From the NCBI GenBank assembly GCA_026014515.1, contig JAOZIG010000385.1:1-10163 (forward strand): a stretch of 10,163 bases of DNA, read 5' to 3'. Positions 5,237 to 10,163 of this stretch are shown here, piece after piece. A model generated the notes under the pieces. It worked only from the letters and a program-made list of their open reading frames with translations, was not told where the DNA came from and searched no databases. The translations under genes and the position numbers were made by a program. This DNA comes from Candidatus Bathyarchaeota archaeon. Lineage in GTDB: Archaea; Thermoproteota; Bathyarchaeia; TCS64. Every line of letters begins with the position of its first letter. The stretch's first letter is position 1.

Positions 5237-7513
5237 CTAATCCACGAGAACATGGGACAAATAGGCACCTGTATGGCTGTTGGGGTTCTCGGCTATCTGT
5301 TCGGGGGTTCCCACCGCAATAATTTCGCCACCCTGTGAGCCGCCCTCTGGACCCATATCGATGACCCAGTCAGCGTTCTTTATCACGTCAAGGTTATGCT
5401 CGATCACGATAACCGTGTTTCCCTGATCAACAAGCCTGTTTATCACCAAGAGCAGCTTCTCGATATCCGCCATATGAAGACCAGTGGTCGGCTCATCAAG
5501 AATATACACATTACCACGCTTATGCAGCTCCCGAGCCAACTTGATGCGTTGAGCCTCACCACCACTTAAACTGCTGATGGTCTGTCCCAGCGTGATATAC
5601 CCTAGACCCACCTCATTCAACACCCTTAACCGAGCAAGAATACTGCTATCATCAAAGAACTCCTGTGCCTCATGTGCGGTCATCTGGAGAACCTCGTGAA
5701 CATTCTTACCCTTGTATCGGTGCTCCAGCACCTCAGAGCGATACCGTTTTCCCTCACACTCATCACATTCAATATCCACGGTCTCAAGGAAACCCATCTC
5801 AACACTCAGCTTACCGCTACCCTTACACTTGGGGCAAGCTCCAGCGCTGTTAAAGCTAAACAATTTGCTTGGTTGTCCGCTGGCTTCCGAGAAGAGAGCC
5901 CTGATGTAGCCGAATATCTGGGTATAGGTAGCTGGGTTGCTTCGGGTTGAGCGACCTATAGCGGACTGGTCGATGACAACGGAGTCAGGGTATCTCTGGG
6001 CAAACTCATCAAGTATCAGACTGCTTTTCCCTGAACCAGCCACACCGGTAATACAGACGAAAACACCTTTGGGTATATCCACATCTATGTTCTTCAGGTT
6101 ATGAACAGATGCATCCTTAACCGTAAACCAGCCCCTTGGTTTTCTCCGCGTATCAGAGTACTCTGTTTTCCTCTGAAGCATCACCCCAGTTAGGCTATCT
6201 GAGCCAAGAAGCTCATCATATGTTCCCTTGAAGACTACGTTTCCACCCATGATCCCGGCGCCCGGACCCATATCAATGATATAATCAGCGTTCTCGATAA
6301 CAGCAGGGTCGTGTTCAACTACCAAGAGATTATTACCCTTCTCCTTGATCTTGACCAACATATCAACGAGCTTACCGATATCCCGTTGATGTAACCCTAC
6401 ACTGGGCTCATCAAACACATAGGTAATGTCCGTGAGATCACATCCAAGCTGTCTAGCCATCTTCACCCTCTGGGACTCACCGCCGCTGAGGGTTCCCACT
6501 GCTCGGTTTAGGCTCAGGTATCCAACACCGATGTCTATCAGGTTTTGTAGGATGGGCTTGATCCTGTTGACGATGGGGGCTACTATTTCGGCTGGTTCCT
6601 CTACCTGTAATATGTACTCGTAGAGGTCTGTTAGCTCCATCTCTACAAGCATGGGTATGGTTTTCCCGTAAAGTGTTACTTCTCGGGCTTGTTTGTTTAT
6701 TCTTGAGCCTTGGCAATCTGGGCAAGGATTGTAGGTAAAGTACTCGCTGTATTGGGGTATCCGGGCCTCGGCTGACTCGTTGTTGACGTATCGTCGCTTC
6801 AAAGAGGTAACCACACCCTCGATACGTACATTCATATGATTATCCCCAGACGCCTTCTTAACCAACTGTTTCTCACCATAGAGAAGCAAGTCAAGCTCCG
6901 CCTTAGACCAGTCTCTGAGGGGTTTATCCATGGGGAAAAGGTCACTCGCCTTGAATGTTCTATAGAAATAGGCCCCGACCCTCCAGTTAGGGTGCCTGAT
7001 GGCTCCTTCACTCAGACTCTTATCCATATCCACGAGTCGATCAATATTCACGATAAGCTCGCTACCCAATCCCTTGCACCTTGGACACATCCCATATGGG
7101 TTGTTGAAGCCAAAGTACCGTGAGTCCCACATAGTGGGTGTACCCGCCCTGCTAAAGAGTAATCTAAGATAAGTATAGACCTCGGTGGCTGTGCCCACCG
7201 TTGACCTTGGGTTGTTTCCCATTCGTTTCTGGTCAATGGTAATGGTTGTCGTGATGTTACGTATCTCGTCAACATCAGGTCGATTGATCTTAGGCAACCT
7301 TCTACGAGCAAAGCTGCTGAAGGTCTCAATGAGTTGTCTTTGGGCTTCAGCGTAAACCGTATCAAATACGAGGCTTGATTTACCTGACCCGGATACCCCG
7401 GTGAATACGACTAGGCTATCTTTTGGTATCTTGAGGTCTATGTTTTTCAGGTTGTGGGCTCGTGCCCCTATCACTTCAATATTTCTCATATATGTCACCC
7501 CGGCTTCACTCAT
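5237..7513 (-). CDS. UvrA paralogue (class II/UvrA2-like ABC ATPase) lacking the UvrB-binding domain
   Basis: This 758-aa twin-ATPase protein contains, in order: Walker A GVSGSGKSS (39-47); CPRC (143-146) and CPDC (264-267) of the first zinc module, with the insertion region between; ABC signature LSGGESQRV (342-350); Walker B YVFDEPSVGLH (365-375); second Walker A GVAGSGKSS (490-498); second zinc finger CPKC (560-563) and CDEC (583-586) with 19 residues between; second signature LSGGEAQRI (649-657); and Walker B YILDEPTTGLH (670-680). Canonical UvrA is about 940 aa. The missing part falls between LLFSRAGTP and FGFNNPYGMCPRC, where the UvrB-binding domain belongs. This matches UvrA2/DrrC-type proteins, linked in bacteria to tolerance of DNA-intercalating drugs. 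No uvrB or uvrC is nearby. ATG 7513 has GGGTGA upstream; ATG 7489 (GGGGTGA upstream) is a real alternative. Confidence 0.93.
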   Translation of the reverse strand: MSEAGVTYMRNIEVIGARAHNLKNIDLKIPKDSLVVFTGVSGSGKSSLVFDTVYAEAQRQLIETFSSFARRRLPKINRPDVDEIRNITTTITIDQKRMGNNPRSTVGTATEVYTYLRLLFSRAGTPTMWDSRYFGFNNPYGMCPRCKGLGSELIVNIDRLVDMDKSLSEGAIRHPNWRVGAYFYRTFKASDLFPMDKPLRDWSKAELDLLLYGEKQLVKKASGDNHMNVRIEGVVTSLKRRYVNNESAEARIPQYSEYFTYNPCPDCQGSRINKQAREVTLYGKTIPMLVEMELTDLYEYILQVEEPAEIVAPIVNRIKPILQNLIDIGVGYLSLNRAVGTLSGGESQRVKMARQLGCDLTDITYVFDEPSVGLHQRDIGKLVDMLVKIKEKGNNLLVVEHDPAVIENADYIIDMGPGAGIMGGNVVFKGTYDELLGSDSLTGVMLQRKTEYSDTRRKPRGWFTVKDASVHNLKNIDVDIPKGVFVCITGVAGSGKSSLILDEFAQRYPDSVVIDQSAIGRSTRSNPATYTQIFGYIRALFSEASGQPSKLFSFNSAGACPKCKGSGKLSVEMGFLETVDIECDECEGKRYRSEVLEHRYKGKNVHEVLQMTAHEAQEFFDDSSILARLRVLNEVGLGYITLGQTISSLSGGEAQRIKLARELHKRGNVYILDEPTTGLHMADIEKLLLVINRLVDQGNTVIVIEHNLDVIKNADWVIDMGPEGGSQGGEIIAVGTPEQIAENPNSHTGAYLSHVLVD

Positions 7514-7517
7514 CGGG

Positions 7518-7523
7518 TCACCC
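7518..7523 (-). promoter_or_regulatory. Ribosome binding site of the UvrA paralogue
   Basis: GGGTGA on the minus strand is four bases before ATG 7513. A second GGGGTGA five bases before ATG 7489 leaves the two starts hard to separate; the conserved domain begins after the second. Confidence 0.55.
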
Positions 7524-7571
7524 TCAGAAGCGGATTTGTGATAACTGTCAGCCCGTATTTAACGTAATCGA

Positions 7572-7580
7572 TTATAAAAT
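7572..7580 (-). promoter_or_regulatory. TATA-like box upstream of the UvrA paralogue
   Basis: ATTTTATAA lies 59-67 bp before ATG 7513 on the minus strand, predicting a leader of about 35 bases that includes the ribosome site. GTTAAATAC (7554-7562) is a closer alternative. Confidence 0.4.
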
Positions 7581-7621
7581 AAGGTGAGATAACTGAAGGT
7601 GCGACGTCGGATAACCGCTAA

Positions 7622-7732
7622 AAATACACATTTACAAAGTTTTTAGGAGAAGAACACGGGCACAGTGCCACAGAAGAAACTGATTTCGAGCACATGTATG
7701 TTGTGCCGATGGAGAGTAAAACCAGTTACTAG
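7622..7732 (+). pseudogene. Possible 3' remnant of a broken gene
   Basis: This 36-codon frame encodes KYTFTKFLGEEHGHSATEE followed by TDFEHMYVVPMESKTSY, and ends at TAG 7730-7732. Its composition looks protein-like, and its stop falls one base before the convergent stop of the ribbon-helix-helix gene, as at a normal gene junction. It has no start codon: an in-frame TAA (7619-7621) precedes it, with 12 further open codons (GEITEGATSDNR) before that. ATG 7694 would give only 12 residues. It may be the tail of a decayed gene or chance; the family is not recognised. Confidence 0.25.
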
Positions 7733-7733
7733 C

Positions 7734-7895
7734 CTATTTTCTTGTTTTTTTGTCTTCTAGGTAGCACCGCATTGCGTCTTCTAGGGCTTCGCTTGCTTTG
7801 CGGGTTGTTCCGTATCTTGGGTCGTCTAGTATGAAGTGCATCCATTCGTTCCAGAGTTCTTCGTCTATGTAGATTGATGTTTTCTTTTTGCCCAT
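7734..7895 (-). CDS. Small ribbon-helix-helix transcriptional regulator
   Basis: This 53-aa protein starts at ATG 7895. It begins with a basic tail MGKKK, the DNA-contacting strand TSIYIDEE (6-13), a first helix LWNEWMHFILDD, a loop PRYGTTRK and a second helix ASEALEDAMRCYLED. This is the layout of a minimal MetJ/Arc-type ribbon-helix-helix dimer, close to antitoxin-sized regulators. A TATA-like box at 7918-7925 lies 23-30 bp upstream, giving a leaderless mRNA that starts near ATG 7895. The frame's earlier ATG (7928) falls outside that transcript and is rejected. It is divergent from the TIGR04076 gene, and the shared control region carries two inverted repeats, so self-regulation and control of that neighbour are likely. 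No toxin is recognisable beside it. Confidence 0.75.
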   Translation of the reverse strand: MGKKKTSIYIDEELWNEWMHFILDDPRYGTTRKASEALEDAMRCYLEDKKTRK

Positions 7896-7917
7896 GTTGT
7901 GTATATTGTGTTGGGGG

Positions 7918-7925
7918 TTTTTAAG
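7918..7925 (-). promoter_or_regulatory. TATA-like box of the small regulator gene
   Basis: CTTAAAAA on the minus strand lies 23-30 bp upstream of ATG 7895 and fixes that ATG as the start of a leaderless message. Confidence 0.5.
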
Positions 7926-7945
7926 CATCCCCTAATTACGTTTTA

Positions 7946-7957
7946 CGGTAATTACCG
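7946..7957. promoter_or_regulatory. Operator 1, perfect palindrome between divergent promoters
   Basis: CGGTAATTACCG is a perfect 12-bp palindrome midway between the TATA boxes of the two divergent genes. It holds the half-sites CGGTA and TACCG, which recur in operator 2. Binding by the adjacent ribbon-helix-helix protein is inferred from location and symmetry. Confidence 0.55.
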
Positions 7958-7962
7958 CCTAC

Positions 7963-7970
7963 CTTAAATA
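7963..7970 (+). promoter_or_regulatory. TATA-like box of the TIGR04076 gene
   Basis: CTTAAATA lies 23-30 bp upstream of ATG 7993, predicting a leaderless transcript. It is sandwiched between operators 1 and 2. Confidence 0.55.
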
Positions 7971-7974
7971 TTTG

Positions 7975-7988
7975 TACCGCCAACGGTA
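7975..7988. promoter_or_regulatory. Operator 2, inverted repeat at the transcription start
   Basis: TACCG, CCAA and CGGTA form a 5-bp inverted repeat with a four-base spacer, between the TATA box and ATG 7993. TACCGCC here (7975-7981) repeats TACCGCC at 7953-7959 with a 22-bp offset, about two helical turns. Protein bound here would block transcription initiation of the downstream gene. Confidence 0.5.
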
Positions 7989-7992
7989 TAAT

Positions 7993-8319
7993 ATGAAAAG
8001 ATCAAAAGTAAAAATAACAGTCCTCAAAAAAATAGACCCCGCCACCATATTCAACGGCAACATCCCAAACATCCCCGGAACAGACAAAAAATACCAGATA
8101 TGCCAAGCCTTCAAAGAAGGCCAAGAATACATAGTCGAGATGAAAGGGGAAAGACCAGAAGGATTCTGCGTCTGGGCATGGAACGACCTATTCAAAGACA
8201 TGTCCATACTCCACTTCGGAGGCAACTTCCCCTGGGCAGAAGAAGGAACAACAATCACATGCTGCACAGACGGCATCAGACCAGTCTCATTCAAACTAGA
8301 GAGACTAGACATCACTTAG
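7993..8319 (+). CDS. TIGR04076 family protein
   Basis: This 108-aa protein starts at ATG 7993. It has the recognisable pattern of TIGR04076 proteins: MKRSKVKITVLKK at the start, ICQAFKEGQEYIVE (36-49), PEGFCVWAWNDLFKDM (55-70) and the hallmark CCTDGIRPVSFKLERLD (90-106). The biochemical function of this family is not established as far as I know; conserved cysteines (Cys59, Cys90, Cys91) and aromatic residues suggest a ligand or metal site. It has no signal peptide. TTG 7972 would add seven residues but lies upstream of the predicted transcription start. The gene is divergent from the small ribbon-helix-helix regulator and flanked by its putative operators, so it is probably repressed by it. 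Its coding strand is notably rich in A and C and poor in T. Its 3' end overlaps the convergent viral-type gene by 8 bp. Confidence 0.88.
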   Translation: MKRSKVKITVLKKIDPATIFNGNIPNIPGTDKKYQICQAFKEGQEYIVEMKGERPEGFCVWAWNDLFKDMSILHFGGNFPWAEEGTTITCCTDGIRPVSFKLERLDIT

Positions 8320-8698
8320 CATAGACACTATACCTCTCTTTTTGACGATTATAGCGTCTAAGCCTAATGCGTCTACTCAGGGTCTTTATCTCCTGCACAT
8401 GCCCCACCATGTCCTCCCTTGGCACGATCACCAGTATATCCTCCACAAGCTCCAAGGGTATACGAGTCGCCCCCCACTCATTCATAACCTCCACCACATC
8501 CTTCCCCAACAACAACATCTTGTGGATTCGCCCCGAGACCCCCAGATACAAGCCCCAATCCTTGCACAATACCTCTGGATCGGATTCATGTTCATTGATC
8601 TTGCACCTGTTCTCATTAGCGTCCCTCCAACGCACCAATATCAATGAGCCCTTTGGGATACCCTCAACCAACTCACCCTGCAGTTTCCTCAAACCCAC
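8312..8698 (-). CDS. Small phage-type beta-rich protein downstream of the tail hub gene
   Basis: This 128-aa protein starts at GTG 8698, which overlaps the 3' end of the tail hub gene by 10 bases; AAGGAG lies three bases before the GTG and nine before TTG 8692, so either may serve. The pattern GSLILVRWRDANEN (17-30), then WGLYLGVSGRIHKMLLLG (48-65), then WGATRIPLELVEDILVIV (75-92), resembles small phage proteins that begin with a V-W-D-A strand and end with an IP-x-x-x-I-x-x-I strand, an SH3/OB-like barrel. The C-terminal 30 residues are very basic (SRRIRLRRYNRQK). I cannot assign a role. Its position after the hub suggests a virion or tail-assembly function; a nucleic-acid-binding role for the basic tail is equally possible. 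Confidence 0.7.
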   Translation of the reverse strand: MGLRKLQGELVEGIPKGSLILVRWRDANENRCKINEHESDPEVLCKDWGLYLGVSGRIHKMLLLGKDVVEVMNEWGATRIPLELVEDILVIVPREDMVGHVQEIKTLSRRIRLRRYNRQKERYSVYAK

Positions 8699-10163
8699 CT
8701 ACTCCTTAGACTATTCATGGCGGCCTCGTTCTGCATCCGCATCCACTGAGCTAACCCGATACCCAATCCACCCACCACAGGCTTCACCCCAGCCACAAAT
8801 GAGCCAGAAGAGTCCAACGCAGCCACAAGAGTCAGATGACAAACATATCCCTCACCAGGGGAGAAACGGTGGACGGCTCGTGTGATCTGGAAATCCTCCC
8901 CATCTATCCCATCCTTCAGGCTGGTTAGCTCCACGATCATGGGGGGACGATAACCGTGTTGAGCCAATCCCGGGGTGACCACGTTGACCGTGACCAACGG
9001 CTCTTTCCGGTTGAGTACGATGTTTTCCGCCACATAGTCCGCGTAGTCTAGGTCGGTGATGGATTTATCAACCAAGCGTAAACACCGCTCCCCATACACA
9101 GCAATACTCGTACTATCACTGCTGTTTCCAGCCTTCTCATCACGGATAAAACGAAGCTCATCAACAAGAAAGCCCCCGACCCCTATCTGACTACTATGAT
9201 TTGCCTGAATCTGAACAGTATCCACGATGTTCCCCGGGTTACCCGACGCACTGAAACCCCCAAGATCAACACTATACTCAACCCATGACGCAGCCGCCCC
9301 CTTAGCTACCCCCGTTTTCTCATAGTAGTCGGTGGTCCATGCGCTGCTCCTCCAAAGCCTACAACTAAAATCATCGATGCTGAGCCCAGCGCCATACTTC
9401 ATACTCCAAACAACTCGATCAAACTCAGTGATATCAAGATCACCGATGTTGAGACGCATCCTGTAAACCGTACCCGGGTTCGTGGTGTTAAAATGGATAC
9501 TGGCTGTACCCGCTGCCTTATCCCCTGTATCGCTTTGAGGGTACCCCACATCAGTGGGGTCTGGGCTGCTCCATCCTTCTGCCGACTCTGTGAGGGCATC
9601 ACCGTCAAGGGGGTTGGTTTCCTCCTCGAAGATGATCACCTTGGCGTTGTTGGTGAGCGGGGGGTTGCCCTTGATGCTCAACCGCGTCTCAATGTCCAGT
9701 ATGTTCTGGGTTGAGCCGTCTCCCCCATCAGATAACGCCTCAGTGCAGCTGAATGCACCATATTTTTTGAATCGTAGTGATCCCCCTTGGTCCGTGTAGA
9801 AGTTGGCACCGTTCTCCCCTGTGGCGTATGTCGCGGTCTCGGCTAGTTTTTCTAGGAGGCTCCAGAGGTTCTGGTCTCTGAAGTGGTTCGTTATGGCTCG
9901 GTTTGTTGTGTCTTTTTCCAAGTATAGCTCCGGAGCGGACTGATCTACTAGGTCGTCTACTATGGTGCTGATCTGTGTGGGTGATGGGTACTCGTGGCTG
10001 TAGGTTCGCTCGTGGAGAATCTCTCCAAGGTCCTCACAGCTCAATGCCAGCAGGGGGTTATCAGGGTCACCACCCGTCACCCTGTCCATCACCCTGCCTG
10101 TGAATATTTTGTAGACAAGACTCTCATCAACGCCAGCAAGATAGAGCAATATGATTGAGCCGG
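8689..10163 (-). CDS. Virus tail/baseplate hub-like protein with inserted beta-sandwich domain (5' end missing)
   Basis: The frame is open to the right edge, where GSII precedes the TTG at 10149, so the 5' end lies outside. Residues are numbered from that TTG. Residues 1-180 look like the first hub domains: a strand pair ending in YKIFTGRVMDRV, an ALSCEDLGEIL segment, and NLWSLLEKLAETATYATGEN, typical of tail hub proteins of the phage late-control D/gp27 type. About 185-338 read as a separate jelly-roll domain (see findings). Residues 343-445 return to hub character: DSTSIAVYGERCLRLVDKSI, a helix DYADYVAENIVLNRKEP, then GIDGEDFQITRAVHRFSPGEG. The C-terminus is glycine-rich with a short helix. 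In virions such hubs form the ring at the tail tip. The assignment is by pattern, with no neighbouring terminase or capsid gene in the window to confirm a provirus. Confidence 0.7.
   Translation of the reverse strand, partial: GSIILLYLAGVDESLVYKIFTGRVMDRVTGGDPDNPLLALSCEDLGEILHERTYSHEYPSPTQISTIVDDLVDQSAPELYLEKDTTNRAITNHFRDQNLWSLLEKLAETATYATGENGANFYTDQGGSLRFKKYGAFSCTEALSDGGDGSTQNILDIETRLSIKGNPPLTNNAKVIIFEEETNPLDGDALTESAEGWSSPDPTDVGYPQSDTGDKAAGTASIHFNTTNPGTVYRMRLNIGDLDITEFDRVVWSMKYGAGLSIDDFSCRLWRSSAWTTDYYEKTGVAKGAAASWVEYSVDLGGFSASGNPGNIVDTVQIQANHSSQIGVGGFLVDELRFIRDEKAGNSSDSTSIAVYGERCLRLVDKSITDLDYADYVAENIVLNRKEPLVTVNVVTPGLAQHGYRPPMIVELTSLKDGIDGEDFQITRAVHRFSPGEGYVCHLTLVAALDSSGSFVAGVKPVVGGLGIGLAQWMRMQNEAAMNSLRSRWV
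8702..8707 (-). promoter_or_regulatory. Ribosome binding site inside the hub gene's 3' end
   Basis: AAGGAG on the minus strand sits three bases before GTG 8698 and nine before TTG 8692. The normal spacing to TTG makes it a serious alternative start; both imply translational coupling to the hub gene. Confidence 0.5.

Noticed and set aside
5120..5338. 72-codon plus-strand ORF between the opine-dehydrogenase-family gene and the UvrA gene
   Set aside because: Its second half is antisense to the UvrA C-terminus and its first half crosses the T-rich terminator; there is no independent coding evidence.
6836..7123. 95-codon plus-strand ORF within the UvrA gene
   Set aside because: Antisense shadow of a strongly conserved gene.
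7896..7928. Upstream ATG of the small ribbon-helix-helix gene
   Set aside because: It overlaps the TATA-like box at 7918-7925 and would lie outside the predicted transcript; the conserved fold begins after ATG 7895.
7959..8315. 118-codon minus-strand ORF opposite the TIGR04076 gene
   Set aside because: The plus-strand frame has unmistakable family motifs; the minus-strand frame is its complement and covers the operator region.
8367..8885. 172-codon plus-strand ORF across the two viral genes
   Set aside because: Rich in serine, proline and threonine as expected from the antisense of these genes, and it crosses the overlap of two well-supported genes.

Overview
The window reads as archaeal chromosomal DNA with a viral, probably proviral, segment at its right end. 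The archaeal signals are TATA-like boxes 23-35 bp upstream of many start codons, often so close that the mRNA must be leaderless; GGTGA-type Shine-Dalgarno sites at other genes; ribbon-helix-helix regulators; and a two-CBS protein ending in a zinc ribbon. The style fits TACK-type lineages such as Bathyarchaeia or Thaumarchaeota, but this is inferred from gene character and no marker gene is present.

Layout. 1-181: last codons of a truncated membrane-protein gene, then a strong hairpin/T-tract terminator. 182-1537: a CBS-zinc ribbon protein and a tandem beta-sandwich protein, divergently transcribed. 1596-3240 (minus strand, AT-rich): a cold-shock-domain protein whose 5' end is ambiguous, a 92-aa unknown, a 190-aa ribbon-helix-helix protein with a large extra domain, and a 96-aa helical unknown. 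3400-3844 (plus): two overlapping small genes, a two-TM protein and a coiled-coil protein. 4022-7513 (minus, richer in G+C): an opine-dehydrogenase-family enzyme and a short UvrA paralogue lacking the UvrB-binding domain.

7514-7992 holds the UvrA promoter, a possible gene remnant, and a 53-aa ribbon-helix-helix gene. This regulator is divergent from a TIGR04076-family gene. The shared promoter carries two TACCG/CGGTA inverted repeats around the TIGR04076 TATA box, which looks like a compact self-contained regulatory unit. From 8312 to the right edge (minus) lie two overlapping virion-type genes: a tail/baseplate hub-like protein with an apparent inserted carbohydrate-binding-like beta-sandwich, and a small phage-type beta-rich protein downstream.

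No tRNA, rRNA, CRISPR array, transposase, integrase or attachment site was found. The most useful leads are the operator layout at 7946-7988, the inserted domain in the tail hub, the small-gene cluster with unusual starts at 3353-3844, and the out-of-frame start preceding the cold-shock gene.
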